Part shown: piece after piece, positions 28,097 through 36,347 of the stretch
Layout: each line of letters starts with the position of its first letter
Numbering within the stretch: position 1 is the stretch's first letter
The notes under the pieces: model-generated
Database searches by the model: none
Seen by the model: the letters and a program-made list of their open reading frames with translations, nothing else
Told to the model about the DNA's origin: nothing
Translations under genes and position numbers: made by a program
Source of the DNA: JANYCO01 sp035535995
GTDB taxonomy: Bacteria > Bacteroidota > Bacteroidia > Cytophagales > Cytophagaceae
Reading direction: 5' to 3'
NCBI GenBank assembly: GCA_035535995.1
Contig: DATLOZ010000023.1
Span: forward strand, 1-64,000
DNA: 64,000 nucleotides

Positions 28097-28326
28097 ACAG
28101 GCATTCTTTTATAGTTATTGACAGTATGATCAATCAGGTACTTGCCACAAATCTCTACCTCTCTGGAAAAATCCGGTTTTCCATTTTCGTCTAGAGGAAA
28201 GCATTTTATCCGCGCAAAATCATTCTCCAGAAAACTAGGGTTTTCTTTTACATTATAAACATAACTCTTATTGTCCTGGAGGCAGAATACACATTGAAAT
28301 ATTTTTTTTCTTATGAGCATTTCCAT
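28084..28326 (-). CDS. Small Cys-rich protein, tandem paralogue A
   Basis: 80 aa. Cysteines at about 12, 15, 42 and 59 match those of the paralogue at 27887-28096. The C-terminal tail (HTVNNYKRMPVWRY) is unique to this copy and is encoded where the two genes overlap, suggesting that it arose when the duplication fused out of frame. No signal peptide. Function unknown. Confidence 0.75.
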   Translation of the reverse strand: MEMLIRKKIFQCVFCLQDNKSYVYNVKENPSFLENDFARIKCFPLDENGKPDFSREVEICGKYLIDHTVNNYKRMPVWRY

Positions 28327-28389
28327 ATTGATAATGTTTAAAATGTTTAACTATTGATACTTTTCTTCAAAACTTTTAGTAGACATTTT

Positions 28390-28599
28390 TTATTTCTTTT
28401 TATCTACGATCATTACCAGCCCTCCTGCGATCAGCAGCACAAGGCCTGCTACCGGTGGCCAGTATACGGTGTGTTTCTTTTCTTTATTAATATCAATCGG
28501 GCCAAGGTCTACTACCTTTTCTTTAGTAGTATAGGTGAACCCTGTATAGATCATAGCGATCAAGCCTAAGACGATTAATGTGATTCCAAGCGTTTTCAT
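28390..28599 (-). CDS. Small two-helix membrane protein
   Basis: 69 aa with two membrane helices (about 3-22 and 48-65) joined by a short loop containing KEKVVDLGPIDINKEKKH. The layout and the VVDLGP loop fit a widespread family of small uncharacterised Bacteroidota membrane proteins. It lies 17 bases after the stop of a larger OmpA-family gene upstream and is likely co-transcribed with it. Confidence 0.8.
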   Translation of the reverse strand: MKTLGITLIVLGLIAMIYTGFTYTTKEKVVDLGPIDINKEKKHTVYWPPVAGLVLLIAGGLVMIVDKKK

Positions 28600-28616
28600 A
28601 TAGCTGCTTATTTAAA

Positions 28617-30632
28617 TTATTTAGATAAAATTTTAAACTGTACTCTCCTGTTCAACTGTCTGCCTTCTGCAGTAGCATTGCTCGCAATTGGCTTGGTTTC
28701 GCCGTAGTACTTCATCACAATCTGTTTTTTATTGACACCAGGCTGCGCTGTAAGATATTTGAATACTGATTCGGCTCTTCTTTGCGAAAGCGCTTCGTTG
28801 TATTTTGTGGTACCAACACTATCGGTATTTCCTGAGATCTCAATTTTCATAGTTGGACTGGTTTGTAGCATTTTTACAATCCTTTTGAGCTCTGGATAGG
28901 ATTCCTTTCTCAGATCGGATTTATCGAAGTCAAAGAAAATATTATTGATTGCTACTGTTTGTCCTACCTCAATTGGCGTCAGGTAGAGGTCTCGTTGGTA
29001 TTCTTTGTACTCAGGCATGCTGGAAAGGTCTATGTTAGAACTCACCGAAGCAAAGCCTTCTTTCTGCGCCAGGTAGCCGTAATTTTTTCCGGAAGGAAGT
29101 ACGATCTGGTATTGTCCTGTACTAGGACTGGAATGTGCGATCCCTGCTTCGAGGCCAGTAGAGAGGTCTTCAAAGAAGATCTTTACATCGGGGATCTTTT
29201 CATTGGTCTTGCTATTGAGTACGGTACCTCTGATCAGCATGACTGGATAAGGTTTCAGCTCTTTGGGCAAAACAATGGTATAGATATCGGCATTTTCCTC
29301 CTGTTTCGATTCGGAAGTAAAATATACCTGGTTCCCTGAAGCGGTGATCGTAAAGAACGACTCATCATAAGAGCTGTTGATCACCGGCCCCAGGTTTTCG
29401 GGTGTCGACCATTTGGTCCAGGTACTGTCGAGACGCCGGGTGATATAGATATCGCTGCCGCCGTAGCCTTCTAAACCATCGGTTGAGAAATACAGGGTCT
29501 TTTCATCAGCCGCCAGGAAGGGCGCGGCTTCGTCGCCATTGGTATTAATTGTTTTGCCAAGGTTCAATGGTTTGGTCCAGGTGCTATCGTTTTTGTAGAA
29601 CGATACATAAAGATCTCTTCTTCCGTAGCTATCGCCTTTCCGGTCGTTGGAGATCAATAATATTTTCTGACTATTGGACAAATAATAATTTGCTCTCAGG
29701 CTTATGTTCTCATCATCGTCTTCGATTATCAATCGCTGCGGATAGCTCCATTTGCCGTCTGGCATGCGTCGGCTGATGGATACGCCATCGGTCATATCGC
29801 CGTCGCCGAGGTAAGCATTGCCCAATACGATCGTGTTTCCGTCGGGAGAAATAGAATTGACAAAATTAGGATGTTTATTATTTAGTGGCTCACCCATATT
29901 TTTGGAAGGCCCCCAGTTCTTCTTGTTTTCATCCCATTGTGAATACCATATATCTTCTTTATCCATCTTACCGCCTTTATCATCCGGGTCACCTCTTCTG
30001 CTGAAGTAGAGTGTCTTGCCATCTGGCGACACCAGTGGGCCTAGCTCTATATACTTGCTGTTGACATTGCTGTCTAGTTTTGCTGCTACAAGATTGGATT
30101 TGGCAAACCTGCTGGTATCTTCCTTCAATTGGTAAGGCGCTTCGGTGGAAGAAATACCAATCGCATCAATCCCCGCCGTTACACCTTTGTCTACCATAAG
30201 CGTAACCTTCACGGCAAGTACATAAAAATTGAGATTGGGTGTATTTACCTGTAGCACGCGGTTGGTAGCTTTGATGGCCTTAGGCGTATAGCTTGTTACA
30301 TCATATTCTTTACCGTCGGCATCGAAAGCTGTGATCTTCGTGATGCGGCCAGGGTTTAAAGATTCTACAATGATAATTTGTTTAGGTTTGATCGGAGTCA
30401 AAAATCCTACTTTTACAAATTGCAAAGGAATCAGATTTCCATTGGGCTGCCAGGAATGTATGTTGGGTTGCCCTTCGGGAAAAGAATTTGGCTTCCCCAA
30501 TACTTGCGTGGGAGAATATTCTCTTGACTTGTATGGAGGTAAAGAGCTTTCCAGCAATCTGTATGCCCACTGTACATTCTGTGCCTGCATGTGGGCGGAT
30601 AGCAACAGGAAGAAGAAGAAGATTTTTTTCAT
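28617..30632 (-). CDS. PD40/CRD/OmpA-family outer-membrane protein
   Basis: 671 aa with signal peptide (1-18, ending AQAQ-like). Residues about 20-165 look like a discoidin-type beta sandwich (SPTQVLGKPN, IIIVESLNPGRI). PD40 propeller strands follow (about 190-430; LYFSRRGDPDD, SPDGNTIVLG, FLAADEKTLYFSTDG), then a carboxypeptidase-regulatory-like domain (about 450-540) and an OmpA_C domain (about 560-671) with GNTDSVGTTKYNEALSQRRA. It differs from the PorE-like protein at 14444-16372 by lacking N-terminal TPRs. Anchored to peptidoglycan by the OmpA domain; partner unknown. Confidence 0.88.
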   Translation of the reverse strand: MKKIFFFFLLLSAHMQAQNVQWAYRLLESSLPPYKSREYSPTQVLGKPNSFPEGQPNIHSWQPNGNLIPLQFVKVGFLTPIKPKQIIIVESLNPGRITKITAFDADGKEYDVTSYTPKAIKATNRVLQVNTPNLNFYVLAVKVTLMVDKGVTAGIDAIGISSTEAPYQLKEDTSRFAKSNLVAAKLDSNVNSKYIELGPLVSPDGKTLYFSRRGDPDDKGGKMDKEDIWYSQWDENKKNWGPSKNMGEPLNNKHPNFVNSISPDGNTIVLGNAYLGDGDMTDGVSISRRMPDGKWSYPQRLIIEDDDENISLRANYYLSNSQKILLISNDRKGDSYGRRDLYVSFYKNDSTWTKPLNLGKTINTNGDEAAPFLAADEKTLYFSTDGLEGYGGSDIYITRRLDSTWTKWSTPENLGPVINSSYDESFFTITASGNQVYFTSESKQEENADIYTIVLPKELKPYPVMLIRGTVLNSKTNEKIPDVKIFFEDLSTGLEAGIAHSSPSTGQYQIVLPSGKNYGYLAQKEGFASVSSNIDLSSMPEYKEYQRDLYLTPIEVGQTVAINNIFFDFDKSDLRKESYPELKRIVKMLQTSPTMKIEISGNTDSVGTTKYNEALSQRRAESVFKYLTAQPGVNKKQIVMKYYGETKPIASNATAEGRQLNRRVQFKILSK

Positions 30633-30705
30633 AATTTTAAATGTTAAAATGGAAACTTCATAAATAGTTAGTAGCCGTTTCCTTACTCTGTCAGATTTTT
30701 CTTTT

Positions 30706-30740
30706 TTGTAAAAAAGCGGAGGTTTCCCCCCGCCCTTTTT
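30706..30740 (-). terminator. Terminator downstream of mlaD
   Basis: On the minus strand GCGGGGGG and CCTCCGC form the stem, followed by six Ts (30711-30716 region). It is about 190 bases after the mlaD stop. A separate hairpin, ATTCTTGC / GCAAGAAT at about 30882-30914 with an inner CACC/GGGTG, lies directly behind mlaD without a T run. Confidence 0.65.
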
Positions 30741-30925
30741 AATTAACCATCACTTACTTTGTTGTTTTTGATCTATTGTTTGTTGTATCAAAGTTGTCTC
30801 TTTTTTACTAGGAGTTTATTACAGAACTTTCCCGTTCTTTTACATTATTCCCAGAACAAAACTGGCTGGAATGTGAGCGTATTCTTGCTATTCACCTCAA
30901 TGGGTGCAAGAATGCAAGGGGAATT

Positions 30926-31633
30926 TTACTGATCACTTTTTTCTTTCTTCTCTTTCTCTGCTGCTTTCCGTTTTTTCTTCAGATATCCTCTCAGCAAAAC
31001 ATTATGGCTTGCGGCATCCATGTTTTGTTTGAATCCTCCGGCCCCCTGTTTAATATTGACAATAGCACTGCCTACGTTTTCAGCCATTGTGCTGTCCATT
31101 AGTAATTTCCCTATAGTTCCTTTTCCTTCCTTGATATTATTCATCACCACGGAAAGATCTGCAGTAATCTTAGAAGTGTTGTCGGTCGTCACTTTCACAT
31201 TCGCCAAGATCTGGTCCATACTTACCTGCGGAGCGGTATGAATGGTATCGTCGTCTTTTACTGCTTGCGTGGAAACAGCACCTGGCATGATGAGCAGGAT
31301 TTTATTTCCCATCAACCCATCTGATCCAATGGTAGCCTGCGCGTCTTTTTTAATAAATTTCCTTGTAGACTCATCGATCTGCATATCCACACGTACCGCC
31401 GAATCGGAGATCTGTTCAATGTCTTCCACCACTCCTACATTGATGCCCGAGAAGCGAATGTTGTTGCCCACTTGCAAACCGCCAATATCCTTGAAGACTC
31501 CTACGAGGTGGAATGTCTTGCTGAAAAGCTGTTGCTTCTGCCCCAGAAAATAAATCGCACCGATAAACAGTAAGACTGCTACGGTAACAAAGATTCCCAA
31601 TCGTATATTATTTCCTTTTGTTTCCTTTTTCAT
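30926..31633 (-). CDS. MlaD/MCE-family ABC lipid transporter substrate-binding protein
   Basis: 235 aa. One membrane anchor (about 10-31), then an MCE domain (about 38-115) with GLQVGNNIRFSGINVGVVEDI and MPGAVSTQAVKDDDTI; the C-terminal part is helical (SKITADLSVVMNNIKEG) and ends in a Lys/Glu-rich tail. Third gene of the mlaE-mlaF-mlaD run. The MCE subunit ferries lipids through the periplasm between the inner and outer membranes; direction is not settled in Bacteroidota. A half copy of the CAGCAAGAG repeat separates it from mlaF. Confidence 0.92.
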   Translation of the reverse strand: MKKETKGNNIRLGIFVTVAVLLFIGAIYFLGQKQQLFSKTFHLVGVFKDIGGLQVGNNIRFSGINVGVVEDIEQISDSAVRVDMQIDESTRKFIKKDAQATIGSDGLMGNKILLIMPGAVSTQAVKDDDTIHTAPQVSMDQILANVKVTTDNTSKITADLSVVMNNIKEGKGTIGKLLMDSTMAENVGSAIVNIKQGAGGFKQNMDAASHNVLLRGYLKKKRKAAEKEKKEKSDQ

Positions 31634-31663
31634 ACATATTTATTTTAATACTCGATACCGTTG

Positions 31664-31700
31664 ATAGCAGGTCAGCAAGAGCAACAGCAAGAGTAGTGAG
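31664..31700. repeat. CAGCAAGAGCAAC repeat, half copy (copy 3)
   Basis: GATAGCAGGTCAGCAAGAG and what follows to GTAGTGAG are the exact reverse complement of one arm of the element at 43217-43322. Only one arm is present, inside the mlaF-mlaD gap, so it may be a remnant. Confidence 0.8.
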
Positions 31701-31717
31701 TAATTATTTCACTGTAT

Positions 31718-32446
31718 TTATTTATTTGCGAAGAACGAACTCACCCATTCATCTTTCGATTCGGAAAGTTGCTGGTATGTTCCTTCGGCAAAGGGTGCTC
31801 CGTCTTTTATGATCACCAGGCGATTCCCAGCGATGCGTGCACATTCGATGTCGTGCGTGATGATGACCGAAGCGGTGTTGTATTTTTTTTGCACATCCAA
31901 AATAAGTTTACTGATCTCCCGCGCCGTAATAGGATCAAGGCCTGTAGTGGGTTCATCATACAACATGATTTCCGGTTTCAGGATCAAGGTACGCGCCAGC
32001 CCGATCCTTTTGCGCATACCGCCCGATAGTTCGGAAGGCATCTTATCGATCGCTTCTTCTAACCCTACGTTGCGCAAGGCTTCCAGCACCAGGTTATCAC
32101 GCTCTTCCTGTGATTTCAGTTTCAGTACACGAAGCGGAAATTCCAGGTTTTCACGCACCGTCATAGAATCGTAAAGCGCTGCGCTTTGAAAAAGGAAACC
32201 GATCTTTTTTCTTATCTGGTTTAATTCATCTTCATTAAGATCTGCCATATTTTTATCGAACACTACAATAGTACCATCGTCCGGCTCAATCAATCGTACA
32301 AGACATTTGATGAGTACTGATTTGCCACTTCCTGATTTTCCTAATACTACTACGTTCTCCCCTGGCTCTATCCGGAGGTTCATATCTTTCAGCACATCGT
32401 TTTTGCCAAATGATTTTTTCAGATGTTCTATCTTTACTACTGCCAT
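31718..32446 (-). CDS. MlaF-type ABC transporter ATP-binding protein
   Basis: 242 aa ATPase. Walker A VLGKSGSGKSVLIKC (near 34), Q-loop FLFQSAALYDSMTV, signature LSGGMRKRIGLAR (near 140), Walker B IMLYDEPTTGLDP (near 162), and switch His in ITHD (near 196). The pattern ESLG-like LYDSMTVRENLEFPL is characteristic of the MlaF branch. Three bases separate it from mlaE upstream; the two are certainly coupled. Confidence 0.94.
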   Translation of the reverse strand: MAVVKIEHLKKSFGKNDVLKDMNLRIEPGENVVVLGKSGSGKSVLIKCLVRLIEPDDGTIVVFDKNMADLNEDELNQIRKKIGFLFQSAALYDSMTVRENLEFPLRVLKLKSQEERDNLVLEALRNVGLEEAIDKMPSELSGGMRKRIGLARTLILKPEIMLYDEPTTGLDPITAREISKLILDVQKKYNTASVIITHDIECARIAGNRLVIIKDGAPFAEGTYQQLSESKDEWVSSFFANK

Positions 32447-32449
32447 ATG

Positions 32450-33238
32450 CTAATAAGTATAAAAAAGGCTGGTAAGCTGTACTGCGATCATATCGAGTAC
32501 AAAAACGGAGAGCGAGCCCATTACCACCGCGGAGTTGGCAGCCTCTCCCACCCCTTCCGTTCCACGGTTTGATTGATACCCTTTGAAACATGCGATGATG
32601 CCTACGCCGTATCCAAAAAAGAATGTTTTAAAAAATGCCGGTAAAATATCTGAGAACTCGAGCTTATTGAATATTTTGTTTAGATACAAATGCATATTCA
32701 CATCGCTTTTTATATTTACACCTATATACCCCCCGTACAACGAGATCGCGTCGCCGGCTATGACTAGCAAGGGAAGCATGAGCGTGCAAGCGATCACGCG
32801 GGTAATTACAAGGTATTTGAATGGATTGGTGCCGGATACTTCCATGGCATCGATTTGTTCTGTCACATTCATCGACGCAAGCTCTGCGCCAATACCGGAG
32901 CCTACTTTCCCGGCAAAGATCAAAGCCGTGATCACAGGACCCATTTCGCGAATGATGGAAACCCCTACCATGGCAGGAAGCCAAGATTCAGCGCCAAACT
33001 GAGCAAGGGTAGGTTGAGATTGAATAGTGAGTACTAGGCCTACAATGAAACCCGTAATACCGATAAGAGGTAAAGATTTATACCCCATTGCATAACATTG
33101 CCGGATGATCTCCTTGAATTCATAAGGAGGTTTTAAAAATTCTTTTAAGAACCGAATATTGAACCTGCTTAATAATGCGACTTCTTCAAAAAAACTTTTC
33201 AGTGATTTCGCATATATATTTTCAGTAGAATCTGTCAT
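32450..33238 (-). CDS. MlaE-family ABC transporter permease
   Basis: 262 aa with five or so hydrophobic helices and the MlaE hallmarks GFIVGLVLTIQS, SIIREMGPVITALIFAGKVGSGIGAELASM, and VTEQIDAMEVSGTNPFKYLV (the EQIDA motif). The inner-membrane channel partner of MlaF. First gene of the set; ATG at 33238. Confidence 0.95.
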   Translation of the reverse strand: MTDSTENIYAKSLKSFFEEVALLSRFNIRFLKEFLKPPYEFKEIIRQCYAMGYKSLPLIGITGFIVGLVLTIQSQPTLAQFGAESWLPAMVGVSIIREMGPVITALIFAGKVGSGIGAELASMNVTEQIDAMEVSGTNPFKYLVITRVIACTLMLPLLVIAGDAISLYGGYIGVNIKSDVNMHLYLNKIFNKLEFSDILPAFFKTFFFGYGVGIIACFKGYQSNRGTEGVGEAANSAVVMGSLSVFVLDMIAVQLTSLFYTY

Positions 33239-33292
33239 GTGAGGTTACTTGTTAGCAGGCGTACATACATTCTCATTTTCGCTTCCAGAACT

Positions 33293-33337
33293 TTTTTAAA
33301 AGACCAAAACCTGTTTGAAAAATTAAGGTTTTGGTCT
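33293..33337 (-). terminator. Terminator of the Dps gene
   Basis: AGACCAAAACCT / AGGTTTTGGTCT 12-bp stem (33301-33337). On the minus strand TTTTAAAAAAG follows; on the plus strand AAAAAAATAAA follows. It separates mlaE from the Dps gene. Confidence 0.75.
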
Positions 33338-33376
33338 AAAAAAATAAATTACAAGTTCGCTGAGCGATTATCTTTT

Positions 33377-33856
33377 TTATCCAAGATATCTTCTCAATAC
33401 CCATGCATTAGTCTCATGCTGTTGGATCAGTTTGGTAAGAAAATCAGTGGTACCTACATCGTGAAACTGATCGGCGCATACGTCGATATCTTTTCTCAAC
33501 GCGTTTACGATTGCTTCATGGTCGTGGAGCAATTCTTTGATCATTCCTTTCTGATCAGGGTATTTACCTGGAGATTCTTTTAGTCTGGCATGCTCTACAA
33601 ATTCCTGCATAGTGCCGATGGTTTTGATCCCAAGCTTATTGATACGCTCGGCAATCTCATCAATTGCTTCTTCCAGTTCGGTGTACTGTGCCTGAAATAA
33701 TTTATGCAGTTCCATAAAACTCTCACCGGATACATTCCAGTGAAATTTTCTGGTTTTCGTATACAATACCATTGCATCAGAAAGAACAGTCCCAAGCAGA
33801 TCTGCGATCCCTTCAAGATTTTTTTCAGAGATGCCAATATCAGGTTTCGTTATCAT
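33377..33856 (-). CDS. dps: Dps-family DNA protection/mini-ferritin
   Basis: 159 aa, ferritin-like four-helix bundle. The ferroxidase ligands characteristic of Dps are visible: the His in TRKFHWNVSG (about 38), and Asp/Glu in ELEEAIDEIAERINKLG (about 65-69). Dps oxidises iron with peroxide and coats DNA in stationary phase. It is the last member of a minus-strand cluster of small stress-type genes (33377-36995). Confidence 0.93.
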   Translation of the reverse strand: MITKPDIGISEKNLEGIADLLGTVLSDAMVLYTKTRKFHWNVSGESFMELHKLFQAQYTELEEAIDEIAERINKLGIKTIGTMQEFVEHARLKESPGKYPDQKGMIKELLHDHEAIVNALRKDIDVCADQFHDVGTTDFLTKLIQQHETNAWVLRRYLG

Positions 33857-33904
33857 ATTTTTTTAAGGTTTATATATTTTTAGAATGTTTTAATAAGACA
33901 GGTT

Positions 33905-33937
33905 TATAAAAGCGGCTCCCTTTTTCAAGGGAACCGC
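33905..33937 (-). terminator. Terminator between the PRC-barrel gene and dps
   Basis: GCGGTTCCC / GGGAGCCGC stem on the minus strand (one mismatch pair, 33912-33937) followed by TTTTATAAA. dps must therefore have its own promoter within 33857-33905. Confidence 0.75.
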
Positions 33938-34013
33938 CGTTCGTCGGTTTGTATGGGGTACTTTGAGTTTAAGTTTTAATATTTTTTAAGCTTAAACTTT
34001 AACTAAATATTAT

Positions 34014-34448
34014 TTACATGCCCGGATCTTCGCTTACGTTTACTCCCATAAAAGAGCCCCAGTAAGCGTTTACATCCGCGTAATGTGCGTTGGTTTCAGG
34101 CCAGTGATTTTTATTAAATCCAGGAGCATCCTCTAAGAATTTTTTATCGACATCCAGCACGAAACATGCCTTGTCTGCATTTAATTTGAGTGCTGAAAAA
34201 GGAACTGCAAAAAGCTTCTCGCCGATCCCCAAAAATCCACCAAATTCAATTACAAAATATTCAACAGAACCATCGTGAATATTCAGCATGATATTTTTGA
34301 TCCCCCCGATATGCTCACCTTTTTTATTTTCTACTTTGTCTCCTATGATGGAAGTAGCGGTCAAAATCCGAACAGGATAATTGGCATCAGGTCCCAATTG
34401 GTTTTCGCCGGTGGCATTTTCTTTGTCGAGATTTGTTGTCGTTTTCAT
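34014..34448 (-). CDS. PRC-barrel domain stress protein
   Basis: 144 aa. The central part is a PRC-barrel: ILTATSIIGDKVENKKGEHI (start strand with the conserved I.G..V.N..GE.IG pattern) and GSVEYFVIEFGGFLGIGEKLFAVPF. Family members in this size range are cytoplasmic and often induced by osmotic or stationary-phase stress. C-terminal tail is acidic and aromatic (ETNAHYADVNAYWGS). Part of the stress cluster. Confidence 0.88.
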   Translation of the reverse strand: MKTTTNLDKENATGENQLGPDANYPVRILTATSIIGDKVENKKGEHIGGIKNIMLNIHDGSVEYFVIEFGGFLGIGEKLFAVPFSALKLNADKACFVLDVDKKFLEDAPGFNKNHWPETNAHYADVNAYWGSFMGVNVSEDPGM

Positions 34449-34552
34449 GTCTGTATCTATTTATGTGAATTGTTGATACAAATATGTATTTCTTTCTCTA
34501 GCCAAGTATTACACGAATTCCTGGATATTTTACATTATTCGCCTCACAATAA

Positions 34553-34596
34553 GACGAGCCGAAGCTTTCACTCCGGCTCGTCTTATTGCTTTTGTC
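34553..34596 (-). terminator. Terminator of the YtxH gene
   Basis: AAGACGAGCCG / CGGCTCGTCTT 11-bp stem with an AAGCTTTCACTC-type loop at 34551-34585. Followed by TTATTG on the minus strand and ATTGCTTTT on the plus strand. It is 60 bases after the YtxH stop. Confidence 0.8.
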
Positions 34597-34651
34597 CAAC
34601 CTCAATAAGGTTTTCAAAACGTTACAGATGTATGAAGTATTGTTAGTACAA

Positions 34652-34927
34652 TTAATGTACGTTATACTTTTCTGTTTTGGAATTGCCATTAGAGCTGATC
34701 AATTCATGCGCTTGTTCGTGCATTTCCTGAACTTCCTCTTTCGCTTTACCTAAATATGCATTGATCTTTTGCTTCAATGCATCGGTCAGATCATCGCTTT
34801 TAGTCATGATCTTTTTTCTGGTTGCGCTTCCTTTATCCGGAGCAAATAATACGCCTAACACTCCGCCAATAGCGGCGCCAAGCAGCAATGCTCCTATCAC
34901 TCTTCCGTTGTTGTCTAAATTTTTCAT
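34652..34927 (-). CDS. YtxH-family small stress protein
   Basis: 91 aa. Gly/Ala-rich membrane-like helix GALLLGAAIGGVLGVLFAPDKGS (about 11-33), then an amphipathic helix with repeated Lys/Glu, the standard YtxH/GvpP-type layout. Named after a B. subtilis general-stress protein; molecular role unknown. ATG at 34927. Confidence 0.88.
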   Translation of the reverse strand: MKNLDNNGRVIGALLLGAAIGGVLGVLFAPDKGSATRKKIMTKSDDLTDALKQKINAYLGKAKEEVQEMHEQAHELISSNGNSKTEKYNVH

Positions 34928-34950
34928 AATAATTTTATTAATGTTTAAGT

Positions 34951-35028
34951 TGGATACCAGATGCTGGATTCCAGATACCAGATAATTTAGTTTAATTTGT
35001 CCGGCATCTGATATCTGGTATCCGGCAT
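34951..35028. repeat. ATGCCAGATACC repeat (copy 2)
   Basis: GGATACCAGATGCTGGATTCC and CCGGCATCTGATATCTGGT are inverted arms around GATAATTTAG...AATTTGT; the same GATACCAGAT/ATCTGGTATC words recur four more times in this window. It separates the YtxH gene from the tiny ORF upstream. Confidence 0.8.
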
Positions 35029-35034
35029 TTATTT

Positions 35035-35145
35035 TTATAGAAGATCGTTTTCCGATTCATGTCCGATCAGACCTATTGCCCATATTATTACGAGCGTTAG
35101 AGCCATTAGCGTGAGTTGCCTGAATTTCCCAATTTTAAAAATCAT
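35035..35145 (-). CDS. Predicted 36-aa membrane protein
   Basis: ATG at 35143-35145, TAA at 35035-35037. Translates to a basic start (MIFKIGKFRQ), one hydrophobic helix (LTLMALTLVIIWAIGLIG) and a polar tail (HESENDLL). The WAIGLIG stretch is like that of the short lmo0937/DUF5670-type membrane proteins common in stress clusters, but it is truncated compared with them. Not proven to be expressed; the position between stress genes on the same strand supports it. Confidence 0.45.
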   Translation of the reverse strand: MIFKIGKFRQLTLMALTLVIIWAIGLIGHESENDLL

Positions 35146-35220
35146 GGTAAATGTAATTTGTTTGTGTATTTATTATTCGGTAAAATATATTTGATCGAAG
35201 TAAAAAATTCAAATTCTCAA

Positions 35221-35862
35221 TTAATAAAATCTAAGCCCCACAGTAGCCTGGTACCACACATTTTTATAGCGTGGATCAGTATAAGTACCGTCGCCGTGAT
35301 TGTGTTGAACATCCCAACCGGCGCGGGCTCCAAATACAAAATGGCCTAAGTTAAGATCTGCTCCACCCGAAAAACAAAGTGTATTTCTCAACGGATCATT
35401 GTTATGATATTGACGTTCCTGGTCTACTTCAGAATTTGAAGTAACATATGAGTCAGTTTGTCTCATCAAATAAGAAAACTGAGGACCTGCCAGAATCGTA
35501 ACCAATCCGATAGGTTTGAACGCGAAGTATACCGGTACATCAAGATAGTTGGAAGTACGGGAATAGGAATAATAACCCGCACCGTTGTATCCAGTACCCT
35601 GGTAACCTTTCTGAGAAAACAACACCTCAGGTTGAATACCGATCCAAGGACCGATTGGAATAGATACGAAACCACCGCCTACAAATCCCAGCTTGGCATC
35701 TGCTACGAGGTTTCCTCCTTGTTCATCGTATACGTTTGAAAGATTCATCCCTACCTTTCCTCCAACTATAAGTCGGCGGCGAAGATCGGCAGGTTTATCC
35801 TGTGCCTGGCACAGAGGTGCCAGGCAGGATAACACTAGTATTGAAAAAAATAACTTTTTCAT
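35221..35862 (-). CDS. Outer-membrane beta-barrel protein (PorT-like type)
   Basis: 213 aa; signal peptide 1-20 (MKKLFFSILVLSCLAPLCQA). Alternating beta strands with typical barrel patterns (GKVGMNLSNVYDE, GFVGGGFVSIPIGPWIGIQPEVLFSQKGY, VTILAGPQFSYL) ending in a final aromatic strand VGLRFY. Bacteroidota have many such eight-stranded barrels (outer membrane protein beta-barrel domain). The specific function is not known; the lone position in the stress cluster is unusual. Confidence 0.88.
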   Translation of the reverse strand: MKKLFFSILVLSCLAPLCQAQDKPADLRRRLIVGGKVGMNLSNVYDEQGGNLVADAKLGFVGGGFVSIPIGPWIGIQPEVLFSQKGYQGTGYNGAGYYSYSRTSNYLDVPVYFAFKPIGLVTILAGPQFSYLMRQTDSYVTSNSEVDQERQYHNNDPLRNTLCFSGGADLNLGHFVFGARAGWDVQHNHGDGTYTDPRYKNVWYQATVGLRFY

Positions 35863-35879
35863 CTTGGTTAGAATAAAAA

Positions 35880-36323
35880 TTAGTTCACATTATTTCTTCC
35901 AATATCTTTGAATGAGTTGGCGAATTCATCCATATCATGGTTGAACTCTCTTTTGAATTGCTCCCAGCTTTCTTTGTTGTCTGGCTGATAATCATCCAGT
36001 CTTTTTCTCAACTCACGATTGCGGTCTTTCAGATTGTCGATTCTTGCTTTGTAAGCTTCTTTTGTTTCGCCTTTCTGATATTTTTTCTCAGTTTGCAACT
36101 GATCAATTTTACGATCGTTTTCATCGATCCTTGCGCGAAGATCTCTTTTATAGTTTTCAACGTCCATCATGTAGTCGTTGTTGGCTTTGTTAAGATCTTG
36201 CTGAGCGTCGGAAACTTTCTCTTGTGATCTTTCCAGTTTTTGGCTGTTTGATTGTTGACAGCTTGTAAAAAGTACGCTTGACATAAAGGCCGCCGTAGCG
36301 AGCGCTAACATTTGTTTTTTCAT
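35880..36323 (-). CDS. Coiled-coil lipoprotein
   Basis: 147 aa. Lipobox LFTSC (Cys about 21) after a short hydrophobic signal, then a highly charged helical region (about 30-125) with heptads and many Lys/Arg/Asp/Glu. Lipidated at the membrane by inference. No family recognised with confidence. Same strand and close spacing (17 bases) with the barrel gene downstream, suggesting one transcript. Confidence 0.85.
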   Translation of the reverse strand: MKKQMLALATAAFMSSVLFTSCQQSNSQKLERSQEKVSDAQQDLNKANNDYMMDVENYKRDLRARIDENDRKIDQLQTEKKYQKGETKEAYKARIDNLKDRNRELRKRLDDYQPDNKESWEQFKREFNHDMDEFANSFKDIGRNNVN

Positions 36324-36347
36324 TGTGTTTCAGGTTTAAAAATTAAA

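Noticed and set aside
34498..34689. Open frame of 63 codons on the minus strand next to YtxH
   Set aside because: It covers the terminator hairpin at 34553-34596 and overlaps the YtxH end; no plausible peptide.
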